This document shows positions 45,290 to 57,268 of a stretch of 64,000 bases of DNA, piece by piece. The translations under genes were made by a program, and so were the position numbers. Under the pieces are notes generated by a model, which was not told the DNA's origin, made no database searches, and saw only the letters and a list, made by a program, of their open reading frames with translations. How positions within the stretch are numbered: the first letter of the stretch is position 1; every line of letters begins with the position of its first letter. The stretch is taken from contig NC_085049.1 in the NCBI RefSeq assembly GCF_963662255.1, positions 66,139,158 through 66,203,157 on the forward strand, read 5' to 3'. The stretch is from Cinclus cinclus (taxonomy: Eukaryota > Chordata > Aves > Passeriformes > Cinclidae).

Positions 45290-45820
45290 GAATTCCTAGG
45301 ATGTGGTTTTCCGTAGTGTCCGTTCCACTTGGCAATTCCCTGGATATGGTTTCCCATCATTTTCCCAGAACATCGGAGTTCCTTGCATGTGGTTTTTCCA
45401 TGATATTTCCTATTTTTGGCAATTCCTTGGATTTGGCTCTCCATAGTGTTCCTTACTTTTGACATGTGGATTTCCCATGTCCCTTCACTTGGAAATTCCT
45501 TGGATGTGGTTTTTCCATCATTTTCCCTACATTCGGCAATTCCTTGGGTTTGATTTTCCATAGCTTTCTCTACATTTGGCAATTCCTTGGATGTGGTTTT
45601 TCCATGGTATTCCCTGCATTTGGCAATTCCTTGGATGTGTTTCCCATAGTTTTCCCTACATTTGGCAATTCCTTGGATATGGTTTTCCATAGTATTCCCT
45701 GCATTTTATAATTCCTTGGATGTGATTTTTCCATGGTGGCTCTGCCCTTGGCATTTCCTGGTATTTGGTTTTCCATAATATTCCCTACCTTTGGCAATTC
45801 CTTGGATGAGGTTTTCCATG
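45290..45820. repeat. Minisatellite, about 50-60-bp unit, eight to nine copies
   Basis: 'ccttggatgtggtttttcca' and 'tattccctgcatttggcaat' recur throughout. Bases 45821-46715 show nothing recognisable. Confidence 0.9.
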
Positions 45821-46719
45821 GTGTCCCCTCCTCATTTAGGGAAAAATGAAGGGGAGCTGGATCCAAGGACTGGATCCAAGGTCTGAGTGTCCCAATGTCA
45901 CCCCTGATCTGGCAGCCACACTGAGGACATTCCGGAGGGAAGATCCCACTTTCCCACTGGAACTCCCGCCCTAGCTTAGCAGGACACCACATTCCCAGGA
46001 TGAGCATGCATATTCCATGTCCTGCATTCCAGGCCCAGGGATGAAGCTCTGAGCTTCCCAAATATCCCAGTGGCACCTCCTAGCCATTCCAAGAAATCTT
46101 GAGAAAGGCAGGACTAGGGCTGTTTTGGGAATCTTCCTGCTGCTCCCAGAACATTCCATGGCTCCATCTGGAGCAGGATCCCAGATTCCCAAGGTAAAAA
46201 GGGCAAGGATGGTATCATCCTCCCGAATTCCCCCTGCTGGCCTCAGCTCTGGGATCTCAAAAAAGCTTGGAAAAGGCACATTTTCCATGGCTTTGTCCAG
46301 GCTCCCTTTGAACCTGTTCCGTACTGCTGGTTCTTTATTCCCACTGCACATACCCAATTCCCAAAAATAGCCCAGTTTCCAGCACGACCAACAGCATGGG
46401 ATGGAATTTCAGTGCTAAATTCCTCCCTTTTGTCCCCATTGGATTCTGCCTCGGGTGGAATCGCTGACGGATTCCGGGCGGAGCTGCCAGAGCCTTTCAG
46501 TGCCACTGGAAGAGCATTTTCCATAAAGGAAAAGCTCCAGAGGCCAAAAAAAAAAGAACAGGAAAAAACAAATCCTCTCCGGAGCGGTTTGAAAGCTTGG
46601 AAAGAGCAGAGAAGAGATTGGGAAGGAGGAATTTTCCCAAAGGAGGGGTGAGCACAGCGGATCGGGCTTGGGAATGAGGCTGGAGCTAAGAATGGAGGGA
46701 GGAAATTGTGGCGTGAATG

Positions 46720-46800
46720 GATTTCAGAATCATGGAATGCCTAGGGTTGGGAAAGCCTTTAAATCATCCCAATCCAGACCTAATATTTTTCCTGCTTTTC
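46720..46800 (-). mobile_element. CR1 LINE 3' terminal relic
   Basis: 'ttcagaatcatggaatgcct' and 'agggttgggaaagcctttaa' are the reverse of a CR1-like end. Confidence 0.5.
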
Positions 46801-47059
46801 CATCCAAATCCTTGCAGTGTCTCTGAGTATTCCGTGAAAAAGCAGAAATTCCTGCTAGACCCTGCCGGGCTCAGTCTGGCACTCGGGAACAGATGTCACC
46901 CCTAGGGAAAGCGGAAAGTGTGACGGGAGCCACGCCCGTGCCGGTGGCACTTGGATGTCTGGCACGTTGGCGGTGGCAGCACTTCCATCACCGGAGGATG
47001 ATGCTCAGGAAAGGGTGGGAACAACTCCCGGGGGAGTTGATCCCATAGGAATGTGGCTG

Positions 47060-47225
47060 TGGGGAGGCTCTTGTGGAATCTTGGAATGGTTTGGATTGGG
47101 GTCACCTCAAAGCTCATCCCATTCCCAGCCTTTCCATGGGACACCTCCCACAATCCCAGGGTGCTCCAACCTGGCTTTGGACATTTCCAGGGATGCAGGG
47201 GCAGCCACAGACCTTCTGGGAATTC
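47060..47225 (-). mobile_element. CR1 LINE 3' terminus
   Basis: Reverse of 'ggctgcccctgcatccctgg', 'aaatgtccaaagccaggttg' and 'gagcaccctgggattgtggg'. Confidence 0.8.
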
Positions 47226-47384
47226 TGGCTGGTTCCTCCAGTCTCGGAGCTTCTGCTGGAAGTGAGGTTTGGAAAGAGGAAAAGTCCTGGGAACAGAGTG
47301 GGATGGGAGGAACAACCCCGGCCACTTCCCAGTTTGCCGCACTCTGGGAATCCTCTGGGAATGTCGTCTTCACTGCTTTCCTCG

Positions 47385-48678
47385 TTTTCAAGGTGGAGAC
47401 AAGGAATTCATCCCTGAATCCCCTGTGTTCCTTGGGAAGACAAGGAACTCATCCCTGATTCCATTGTTTCCCTTGTTTTCCAGGGAAAGACAAGAAACTT
47501 CTCCCTGACTCCACTCTTTTACTTGTTATCCATGTGGAAACAAGGAATTCATCCCTGACTCAATTTCTCAACTTGTTTTCTAGCTGGAGACAAGGAACTT
47601 GTCCCTGATTCTATTGTTTCCCTTGTTTTCCATGTGGAGATGTGAAACTTCTCCTTGGCTCCACTTCTTGTTTTCCAGGTGGAGACAAGGAACTCATTCC
47701 CTGACTTTACTTCTCTCCTTGTTTTCTTTGGGAAGGCAAGACATTCGTCCCTGATTCCATTGTTTTCCTTGTTTTCCAGATGGAGATAAAAAAAATCATC
47801 CCTGACTTTAGTTCTCCTTGTTTTCCAAGGAAAGACAAGAAACTTCTCCCTGACTTTGCTCTTTTCCTTGTTTTCTATATGGAGACAAGGAACTCATCCC
47901 TGAATCCGTTGTTTCCCTTGTTTTCCATGTGGGGAGAAAAAACCTCATCCCTGCCTTTGCTCTTTTCCTTGTTTTCCATGTGGAAACAACAAATTCATCC
48001 CTGATTCAATTTCTCTTATTTTCCAGCTGGAGACAAGGAACTCATCCCTAACTCCATTAGTTTCCTTGGGAAAACAAGGAACTCTTTCCTGATTCCACTG
48101 TTTTCCTTGTTTTCAATGTGGAGAGAAAAAAAACTCATCCCTGCCTTTGCTCTTTTCCTTGTTTTCCATGTGGAGACAACAAATTCATCCCTGATTCAAT
48201 TTCTCTCCTTTTCCAGCTGGAGACAAGGAACTCATCCCCAACTCCATTATTTGCCTTGGGAAAACAAGAAACTCTTCCCTGATTCCACTGTTTTCCTTGT
48301 TTTCCAGGGAAAGACAAGAAACTTCTCCCTGACTCCATTATTTTCCTTGGGAAGACAAGGAACTCATCCCTGACTCCCCTGTTCCCTTGCTTTCCATGTG
48401 GAGATGTGAAACTTCTCTTTGGCTCCACTTCTCTCCTTGTTTTCCAAGGGGAGACAAGGAACTCATCCCTGATTCCATTGTTTTTCTTGCTTTCCTTGTG
48501 GAGATGTAAAGCTTCTCCTTGGCTCCACTTCTCTCCTTGTGTTCCTTGGGAAGACAAGGAACTCATCCCTGATTCCACTGTTTTCCTTGGAAAGACAGGG
48601 AACTCATCCCTGACTCTGCTGTGTTCCTTGAGAAGTCAAGGAACTCATCCCTGATTCCATTGTTCCACTTGCTTTCCA
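47385..48678 (+). repeat. Minisatellite array derived from the exon 21 acceptor region, about 1.3 kb
   Basis: Units of about 60-75 bp read 'ttgttttccagggaaagaca', 'agaaacttctccctgactcc' and 'gacaaggaactcatccctga'. They end exactly at the true acceptor 'ttgctttccag|gggaagacg'. At least seven units keep a polypyrimidine-AG (near 47480, 47575, 47678, 47777, 48012, 48210 and 48303). Confidence 0.88.
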
Positions 48679-48679
48679 G

Positions 48680-51005
48680 GGGAAGACGAGAAACTGGCCG
48701 CATCCTTGCTGGATGGGAAGTTCCCACGGAGCACCTCCATGACGGACACAGTCCGGGAAGGCCACGGGATCCCCCCTCCCCCTCAGACCGCCCCTCCCCC
48801 ACCCCCCTCCCCCTATTATTTCGACACTGGACCCCCTCCGTCCTTCTCACCACCACCACCGCCGGGCCGGGCCTACGACACCATCCGCTCCAGCTTCAAG
48901 CCAGGCTTGGAAGCCAAACTCCATGGGCTGCCACAGGTGCTGAGCGCGGCCGAGATGTACGACCAGGCCCGGGGCTCCATGCCCTACCCTGAGAGGCAGA
49001 AGAGGGCCCGTTCCATGATAATCCTCCAGGATTCCTCCCACCTCCCCGTGGAACCCACAGAGATCCCACGGCCCGGCCCAGCGGTGACGCCTCCAGAGAA
49101 GCTCAAGAGGAAGGGCCGGGTCATTGACAACCCCTATGCCAACATGGGCCAGTTCAATGTCAGCCTCTTCGCCCCCACCAAGCCACAGAGGAAGAAGAGT
49201 CCCCTGGTCAAGCAGCTCCAGGTGGAGGATGCCCAGGAACGGGCGGCCTTGGCCATCACTGGCGGCTATTCCTCCCGGGAGCCGTCCCCCACGCGCCGGA
49301 GCCACCGCCTGGAATACCAGCACCACCCCGGCATCACTCAGGTGGAAGCCGCCGGCCTCCCCTTCGCCACCGCCATCGCCACTGGCGTCATGAAGGACCG
49401 GGACCGGCGGCTGGATGAGCGGAGGAAATCCACGGTGTTCCTGTCGGTGGGAGCCATCGAGGGGCCGGCACCGGGTGGCAGCGAGATGCCATCGCTGCAG
49501 CAGTCGCGCTCCATCGATGAGCGGCTCCTGGGCAGCCGGGATGTCCTCCTGCCGTCCCCTGTGTCAGCTTTAAAGCCATTAATCAGCAGCTCCTCCTCGA
49601 CCTTCATCCACCCCCTGACAGGAAAGCCCCTGGATCCCAACTCGCCCCTGGCGCTGGCGCTGGCCGCAAGGGAACGGGCGCTGTCCACTCAAGTCCCATC
49701 CCGGTCGCCCACCCCGATCCACAGCCCCGACTCGGACAGAGCCGCGCCCCTTTTTGTGGACATCCAAACCAAAGAACCGGACAGGGGGGACTTGGAGAGC
49801 TTGGTGTCCCCCGCCTACTCCCCCGGAGGGAAGGTGGTGATGGCGGCTGACGCCGGTGCTCTGACCCCCACCAAGAGCCCCTGGGGGACTCCAACCACCC
49901 TGCGGAAGGAGCCCGAGGTGCGAGCGGAGCCTCCGGGCAAGGAGGAGAAGAAACCTGAGGACAAGAAGTCCATGATCATCAGCATCGTGGACACATCGCA
50001 GCAGAAGACCGCTGGCCTCATCATGGTCCACGCCACCAGTAATGGTCAAGACGAGATCGGCCTGGAGATCAAAGAGGAGAGCCCGGCCGTGCCCGAGGTC
50101 TGCGCAGAACCAGCCGAGTCCCCCAAGGCTGAGCCCCAGCCCAGCCCCGTGGGGAAGCCATCGGCCAGCCCGGCCTCGGAGAAGGCGCTGGGCCAGGGCA
50201 GCTCGGAGGAAGAGGTGGAGCCCTACACGGTCACCCTCCCGCCGGCCCAGCTGTCCTCCAGCGATGAGGAAACCCGCGAAGAGCTGGCCAAGATCGGGCT
50301 GGTGCCACCCCCAGATGAATTTGCCAACGGGGTGCTGGTGACCACCCCCGGCACCCCTGTGAGCCACCTGGCCGCGCCCAGCGCGCCATCCCTGCCAGTG
50401 GCAGCAGTAGCACCTTCTCCCCCCGGCGCGACACCCTCAGGGAAGCCCTCGGATGCCCCCGCGGCCCCAGAGTCAGCGGCGGACTCGGGAGTGGAAGAGG
50501 TGGACACCAGAAGCTCCAGCGATCACCACCTGGAGACCACAAGCACCATCTCCACGGTCTCCAGCATGTCCACACTGTCCTCGGAGAGCGGCGAGCCCAC
50601 CGACACCTACACGTCCTTCGCCGACGGCCAAACTTTTCTACTCGAGAAGCCACCAGTGCCTCCAAAGCCCAAACTCAAGTCCCAGCTCAGCAAGGGGCCA
50701 GTTACTTTCAGGGACCCACTTTTGAAGCAGTCTTCGGACAGCGAGCTCATCTCCCAGCACCACGCGGCCACGCTGGCAGCCACCAGCACGGCCCGGCCAC
50801 GCTACCTCTTTCAGAGAAGGTCCAAGCTATGGGGGGACCCCATGGAGAGCAGGCCCAGCCACGGGGCCGAAGAGGACAAACCAACTGTGATCAGTGAGCT
50901 GAGCTCCCGCCTCCAGCAGCTCAACAAGGACACACGCTCCTTGGGTGAGGAACCGGCCGGCTCCACCCTGGATCCCGGCAAGAAGTCGCCGGTGGTGGCC
51001 GCACG
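48680..51005 (+). CDS. SHANK3: SHANK3 exon 21: large proline-rich exon with Homer and cortactin sites
   Basis: The acceptor 'ccacttgctttccag' ends at 48679 and the donor 'gtaaga' begins at 51006. The 2,326-nt exon encodes about 775 residues: EDEKLAASLLDGKFPRSTSM; the polyproline block PPPPQTAPPPPPSPYYF; ERQKRARSMIILQDS; PLVKQLQVEDAQERAALAI; VFLSVGAIEG; SIDERLLG; FIHPLTGKPLDP; and a Ser-rich region SGVEEVDTRSSSDHHLETTS. PPPDEF at 50305-50322 fits the Homer EVH1 motif PPxxF. KPPVPPKPK (about 50647-50673) is the cortactin-binding motif. It ends TVISELSSRLQQLNKDTRSL and PVVAA, plus CG of Arg. Mammalian SHANK3 differs mainly by extra Gly/Pro/Ala stretches. Codons are strongly GC3-rich. Unspliced read-through gives an immediate TAA at 51007. 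No frame disruption is seen. Confidence 0.98.
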
Positions 51006-51194
51006 GTAAGAGCCGAGCGCGACCGGGGTTGGGGACAAGGTGGATGTGGCTTTGAGGGACATCTTGGAGCTGCAGGAGCTCGGTGGAGGGGCCGGGATAT
51101 CTGTGGGAGATGTGGGCTGGGCGCCCGGCACGTCGTGGTTCTAGCTGCTCCCCCTGCTCCACCTTTGCCATGGTTCCGTGTCCTCCCCTGCCTG

Positions 51195-52005
51195 TGTGAG
51201 AGGGCTGTGGTGACAATGGCCATGCTGTGCTGACGGTGGGGATGCTGTGGTGACAATGACAATGTTGTGGTGGCAATGCTGTAGTGACAATGGGGATGCT
51301 ATGATGACAATGACGATGTGCTGACAATGGTCTTGCTGAGGTGACAATGACAATGCTGTGGTGACGGTGCTGAGGTGACAGTGATGATGCTGTGGTGACA
51401 ATGGAGATGCTGAGGTGACAGAGAAGATGGTGTATGACGATGTAGTGACAATGACAATGTGGTGGTGACAACAGGAATGCTGTATTGACAGTGACAATGT
51501 GATGGCAGTGGCAATGCTGTAGTGACACCGGTAATGCTGAGGTGACAGTGATGATGTGGTGACAATGGGGATGGGGATGCTGTGGTGACAGTGCTGTGAT
51601 GACAATGATGATGTGGTGACAATGACAATGCTGTGGTGACAATGGGAATGCCATGGTGACAATGACGATGCTGTGCTGACAATAGGGATGCTGAGGTGAC
51701 AGTGACAAGGCTGTGGTGACAGTGACAATGCCATGGTGACAATGACGATGTGGTGACAACAATGATGCTGTGATGGCAATGCAGTGCTGACAGTGGGGTT
51801 GTTGTGGTGACAATGACAATGTTGTGGTGGCAATGCTGTAGTGACAATGAGGATGCTATGGTGACAATGACGATGTTGTGCTGACAAGGGTCTTGCTGAG
51901 GTGACAATGACAATGCTGTGGTGACAGTGCTGAGGTGACAGTGATGATGCTGTGGTGACAATGACAATGCTGTGGTGACAGTGCCAATGCTGTGGTAACA
52001 ATGTT
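51195..52005. repeat. Minisatellite, about 18-21-bp unit, about 0.8 kb
   Basis: Copies of 'tgctgtggtgacaatgaca' and variants ('gctgaggtgacagtgatgat'), about 40 in number, begin about 190 bp after the exon 21 donor. Minus-strand frames read as H/C/S-rich repeats. Bases 52006-53200 hold nothing recognisable. Confidence 0.94.
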
Positions 52006-53204
52006 TAGTCCTGGGTCACCCCCTCTGTGTTCGCTCCTGGCCAAGCACTAAGGATGGGTTTTTCCAGAGCTTTTCAATTTCTGAGGGTCTCCAGGTGCTG
52101 TCCTACTCAGGAGGGTGGCCCATGGTGGCCCGTGGCCCGTGGTTCTCCCTGGACAGGACGTGGTGGCATCAACCCAACCCTGGTTCTGCCACCCGACCCT
52201 AAAGCAATCCCAAACATTCCAATTCAGAGCCCAGATCCTTAAAAAGCTTAGGAATATTAAATCCCAGCAGGAAGGAACCCAAAATCCCAAGTTTTGTCCT
52301 GCCCTTCCAGGTGTGGCCCCCCAGGGCCACCATGAGCTGGTGTCACCCAGTGTCATCTGTGGGTGCCAGGACCTCTGGATCAGGGGCAGCTATTCCCATG
52401 GGAAAAGCTTTTCCAACTAAACCATCCCAGCCATGGCTGCTCCCTGCACACGGCACTGGCACAGCATGGGGCATTTCAGGTGGTGGCCTTGGGGACAGAG
52501 TGTCCTGGCGCATCACTCTGGCCTATCCCAGCAGATCCAAACTGGAAATAATGGGAGTAGAACTGGGGCTCTCTCCATGCCCCAGGGTGTCATTCCTTGC
52601 GGAGCCGGGTGTCACCTGAGGTCCCTTCCCTCATTCCGAACCAAGGGTGTTCAGGGATCCTCTGGAATCAGGGCTGTGTCCATCTCCAACAGCACCAGAA
52701 ATTTGGGAATTCTGGGCTTTTACAAGCCCTCCCAGGATTCCACTCTGCTTTGGGGTTCCCTGCTGGGAATCCTCCAGCTCCCGGTGACATTGGAATGTCC
52801 CTTTCCATGTCCCCATCCCTTCCATCCGTGTCCATCCAATCTCTCCAGCTTTCCCCCGGAGCAATTTCACCAAATTCAAGAATCACCCCTTCTCCATCCT
52901 CTCTTCCTGCCTGCCCTACAATTCCTGCAATTCCCAGGGATCTGTGCACCCCTCATGTGGCCCCTGGAGCCTCCTGTTTTCCTGCACATCCCGTCCTTGC
53001 TCCCGCCTAGCAGAATCCAGCCTTTGCAGCCATCCCACAGAGTCCCACATTCCCAGTTTTTTCCCTTTTGGGAAAGTCATGTTACCTTTCATCTCCAGAG
53101 TTTTGGGATGTCAAAGGCTTGAAACATTTCCTGGAAAGTTTGGTGGTGAACAGAATTTTTAATGATGGCGGCCGCTCTCCCACTGTGTCCGAGTTCTTCT
53201 GGTA

Positions 53205-53282
53205 GTTGGCTTTTTTTTTTGTTTTGTTTTTGTTTTGTTTTGGTTTGGTTTGGTTTGGTTTTTTTGTTGTTGTTATTTTTTA
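53205..53282. repeat. Poly-T / GGTTT low-complexity tract
   Basis: A T run followed by 'tttggtttggtttggtttgg' and another T run. Confidence 0.9.
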
Positions 53283-53394
53283 ATGGAATTGCTGTGAATT
53301 CAGGGAATAATGGGAGCAGGGTTAGGTAAGAGGGGTGACCCAGAGTGGGACACATTCTCCAGACTCTGGAATTGTCCAGAGAAAGGAAGTGTCA

Positions 53395-53770
53395 CCTGAA
53401 TGTCCCTCAAGAGCTGCTGCGAGCCAGAGGTGGCCTGAAATCCCACAGGGATGGGAACAGGGAAGTGGCCTGGAATTCTGCAGGGATGGGGACTCTGAGG
53501 TGACCTGGAATTTCCAAAAGGACACTGAGGGGTCTTGGAATCCCATGAGGAACAGGGACAGAGAGGTGACCTGGAATCTGGAAATGGAGACATTGAGGTG
53601 GCCCAGAGTTCCCAAATGGGGACATTGAGGTGTTCTGGAGTCTGGGAATGGTGACACTGAGGTGTCCCAGAACCCCCAAAGGGGACAATGAGGTGTCCCG
53701 GAATCTGGGAATGGGGACACTGAGGTGGCCTGGAATCCCACAGGATGGGAACTCTGATGTTCCCACACCT
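53395..53770. repeat. Minisatellite, about 40-55-bp unit
   Basis: 'ggggacactgaggtggcctg' plus 'gaatcccacagg', eight to nine copies. Confidence 0.88.
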
Positions 53771-54224
53771 GATCCCTCCCAGCCCTTCCAGCAGCTCTGG
53801 ATCCATAGGATTGGCGGAGCAGCTGCCAGTCAGGAATCACACTGAAATTCCTCCCTCCTCACATTCCTTCTGAATTCCCAGCAATTCCATGCAATCTCAG
53901 GGAATTCCCTGCTCCAGAACAGTCCCCTGCACCTTTTCCTGATCAATCCCTTTGGGAATGCTCCCTGGGAAGCCCAGGAAGCCCCAGTCCATGACTTTTT
54001 CCCTCTCTCTAACTCCGGCTCTGTCTCCTCCCAAGCCGGGCATCCACGGAAGGACCTTTGAGCCGAGGGCCTGGGAAAGAGCCCGAGGAATTCTGACACT
54101 GGGAACGTCAGGTCACAGCTCAGGTCACTGGCGGTGACAATCCTGGGACCAGGTACACCTGGGACGGTGACAATGGCAGTGGAGCAAGGGGACAGTTCCC
54201 TTTATCCGTGGTGGCCCTTGGTGG

Positions 54225-54400
54225 CCATGTCCAAGAGCAGCTTCTTCATGTTTAACCCAAAACCCTGGAATTGTTGAGGTTGGAGAATACCTCTGATCCC
54301 ACCGAATCCAGCCATTCCCAGCACTGCCCCGTGTTCCCCAAGTGCCACATCCACACAGCTTTTTGTCCCACCAGGAACAGGGATTCCCCCATTCCCTGGG
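54225..54400 (-). mobile_element. CR1 LINE fragment (upstream part of 3' region)
   Basis: 'ggaattgttgaggttggaga', 'atacctctgatcccaccgaa' and 'ccccaagtgccacatccaca' match the reverse complement of a CR1 segment normally just 5' of the terminal module. Confidence 0.7.
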
Positions 54401-54682
54401 CATCCCATTCCAACTCCTCATCAACTTTCTGAGAAGGAATTTTCCCAAAATCCAGCTTCACCTCGAGGTGATTCTCTCTTGCTCCCTGGAAGCAGAACCC
54501 ACCCTGCCCTGGCTGGAATTCCTGTCTGGGATTCCTGGGAGCAGTGGCGGGATCCTGGAAAAACTCAGGATCCTGGAAAACCCTGCTGAGCCATGGGAGA
54601 GGCTCGGGATGTGCCAAAGCCACGCCGGCTGCCGGAAGCCGCGCGAGGCTGAGCGCATTCCATGTGTGACATCTGTGTCCCC

Positions 54683-54688
54683 AATAAA
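54683..54688 (+). terminator. SHANK3: Candidate intronic polyadenylation signal
   Basis: AATAAA lies 21 bases before a GT-rich element 'ggtgtgtgtgtgtc' (54708-54721), the usual arrangement of a functional poly(A) site. It is about 3.7 kb downstream of exon 21. A transcript that ignores the exon 21 donor would stop at TAA 51007-51009 and could end here, giving SHANK3 without SAM. It may also be fortuitous. Confidence 0.35.
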
Positions 54689-55229
54689 GCTGACGGTGAC
54701 CATGACAGGTGTGTGTGTGTCATTGGGGACACAGCCATTCCCAGGATTTTGGGAGCCACATTCCATTCCCAGAGCCAGCTCCGGCTCCAGATTCACTGCT
54801 CCAGCGCTCCAGGCAACATTCCTGCAGAATTCCCACCGCATTCCATCCCCTTGTCCCATGCCCCACGCAGCCCTGCCAGACTCCCACCATCCGTAATCCC
54901 GATTGGATCCATCTTCCCAACCTCTGGGACTCACCGGGAGCATACCAAACATCCCAAAAACCCTGACCCAGATGCTTTGTGTTTTCCAGCCAATCGAAAC
55001 AAGCCGATCGCAATTTAATTCCCAGGAATTTGGGATGTGGAGAGCCCAGGATTTGTCCAGGTCAATTTTGTATTTTGTGTTTTCCTCTGGAATTTGGAAG
55101 GAGGCTCCAAGTCCAGAACTGTGGGAGCTTTGCCCATCCCAAGGGTTTTTCCAGTTAAATCCCAGCCACAGATTTCCAGCTTTTCCAGGAGTTTTCCATG
55201 GCAATGATAAATCTCCAAGGCAGCTTCCA

Positions 55230-55905
55230 GGAGAGTTCTAAGGTTTTGGGATTCTGGAGCCGGGCCAGGGGGAACTTTTCCAAAGGGACCTGGGGACTCC
55301 CAGGAAGACCCCAAAAGTACCAGCTTTGGGCTTCAGATCCAAGCTCAGGGAAGATTTTCCAAGGGATTTGGGTAATTCCCCCAGAGAATCCCAAATGTCA
55401 AGTTTGGGGCTCCAGATCCGAGCTCAAGGAAGCTTTGCCAAGGGGTCCTAGAGATTCCCAAGGAGGATCCCGAATATCAAGTTTGGGGGTCCAGATCTGG
55501 ACTCAGGGGAGCTTTTCCAAGGGGTTCTGGCTCCTGGGAACTTGCAGGAGCATCCCAGTTGTCCCACTGGGGCTTCAGTTTCAAGCTCAGGGAAGCTTTG
55601 CCACGAACTCCCAGTGATTCCTCAGGAGAATCCCAAATATTGAGTTTGGGGCTCTGGCTCCAAGCTCAGGGAAGATTTTCCAGGAGGTCCCAGTGATTCC
55701 TAATGAGTATCCCAAATATCCCAGTTTGGGGCTCTGGATCTGGACTCGAGGAAGCTTTTCCAAGGCATTCTGGCTTCTGGGGACTCCCAGGAACATCACA
55801 AATACCCTGGTTTGGGGCTCCAGGTGAGGTAGGGCTTTGGCCAAAGGTCCTGGTTTCCAGTGACTCCCAGGAGCATCCCAAGCATCCCAGTTTGGAGCTC
55901 TGGAT
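55230..55905. repeat. Tandem repeat, about 80-100-bp unit, seven copies
   Basis: 'ggctccagatccgagctcaa', 'ggaagctttgccaaggggtc' and 'gattcccaaggaggatccc' recur, then 'aatatcaagtttgg'. Bases 55906-56385 hold nothing recognisable. Confidence 0.9.
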
Positions 55906-56389
55906 CTGAGGGAAACTTTTCCAAGGGGTTTATTTTTGTGTGTCTTTGCTCATTCCTTTGTTTCTCTTTAAGCTCAAAAGGCTCCTGGGAAGCAGAATTT
56001 GAGCTTCCAAAGGGAGTGTTTCTGGTGCTGCTCTGTAGTTCCATGAATTCCTTTGTATTCCCACAGATCTGAGGGAGAAGGAGAAGAAACTTGAGCCCTT
56101 TGGGGTTTGAGTTCCTTTTAGGGTAAAGCTGACTCTTTTTCTCCAATCCTAAATGAATTCCGTGTCCCAGAAGTGGTGTCACATCCCAGCAAAAGCTTGG
56201 AAAAGCACTCCCTGTTTCCTTGTAGGCTTGGCGGGGGGCAGGGGAGGGGGAAGGAGCTTTCCCAGGGAAATTCCCATGGGAAGCAGGGATTTGGGGTGAA
56301 AATCAAGGGAATTGGCTGTGGGGAGGGAAGGAAAAAGGGGATTGGAATCACTGGGCAAGGGAGGGTAGGAATAGAGGGAGTTTGTGTGG

Positions 56390-57268
56390 CAGGGAAGGGT
56401 GGAGATGAGGTGGCCACTTTTGGAGAGAAGGTGGCCAGGACTGACAAGGAGGTGGCCAGGTTTGGGAAGAGGTGGCCGAGTTTGGGAAGAGGTGATGAGG
56501 ATTGGGAAGGAGTGGGCAGGATTGGGATGGATGTGGCCAGGATTGAGGAAGAGTTGGCCAGGCTAGGGAAGGAAGTGGCCAGAATTGGGATGGAGGGGGC
56601 CAGGATTGAGGGGCAGGTGGCCAAGTTTAGGGACAAGGTGGCCAAGTTTGGCTAGATGAGGATTGGGATGGAGTGGCTAGGGCTGAGGAGGAGGAGGTAG
56701 CCCCATTTGAAGAGGAGGTGGCCAGGATTGAGGAGCAGGTGGCCAGGTTTGGAGAGAAGGTGACCACGTTTGGGATGGAGGTAGCCAGGATTAGGAAGGA
56801 GGTGGCCAGGTTGGAGGAGGAAGTGGCCAGGACTGAGATGGAGATGACCAGGATTGGGAAGGAGGTGGCCAAGTTTGGGAATGAAGTGGCCAGGACTGAT
56901 TGGGATGGAGGTTCCAGGATTAGGATTGAGGTTCCAGGATTGGTTAGGATGGAGGTTCCAGGATTGGGAATGAGCTGCCAGGATTGGGATGGAGGTTCTA
57001 GGACTGATTGGGATTGACGTTCCAGGATTGATTGGGATGGAGGTTCTAGGATTGATTGGGATTGATGTTACAGGATTGATTGGGATGGAGGTTCCAGGAT
57101 AGAGATGGAGGTTCCAGAATTGGGATTGAGGTTCCAGGATTGGGATGGAGGTTCTAGGACTGGGATTGAGGTTCTGGGATTGGGATGGAGATTCCAGGAT
57201 TGATTGGGATAGAGGTTTCAGGATTGATTGGGATGGAGGTTCCAGGATTGGGATGGAAGTGGCCACGT
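56390..57268. repeat. Two-part purine/G-rich minisatellite
   Basis: 56390-56890 repeats 'gaggtggccaggattgggaa' (15-30-bp units). 56895-57268 repeats 'gattgggatggaggttccag' (about 24-26 bp). Antisense frames read as A-T-S-x-P-I-L repeats. Confidence 0.93.

Larger units (their letters stand above)
2732..51005 (+). other. SHANK3: SHANK3 locus, exons 12-21 equivalents (ten coding exons)
   Basis: The spliced exons 2732-2845, 5921-5996, 14148-14230, 21632-21756, 29170-29305, 34007-34087, 37170-37193, 39676-39803, 40673-40775 and 48680-51005 keep one frame for 3,196 bases. In order they encode half of an SH3 domain, a linker, a complete class I PDZ domain and a long proline-rich region. SHANK3 is a postsynaptic density scaffold: its PDZ binds GKAP/SAPAP C-termini, and its proline-rich region binds Homer and cortactin. 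Paralogue choice: KRAPSTTLTLRSKSMTAEL, KQRPTSRRITPAEIS and FRDPLLKQSSDSEL match SHANK3 as I know it; SHANK1 and SHANK2 differ at these places. The N-terminal SPN and ankyrin exons and the C-terminal SAM exon are outside the window. Introns range from about 0.9 to 8.2 kb and hold most of the repeats. Confidence 0.96.

Noticed and set aside
49579..50367. 262-codon antisense frame inside the large exon
   Set aside because: Shadow of the GC3-rich SHANK3 exon 21; the sense frame matches a known protein throughout.
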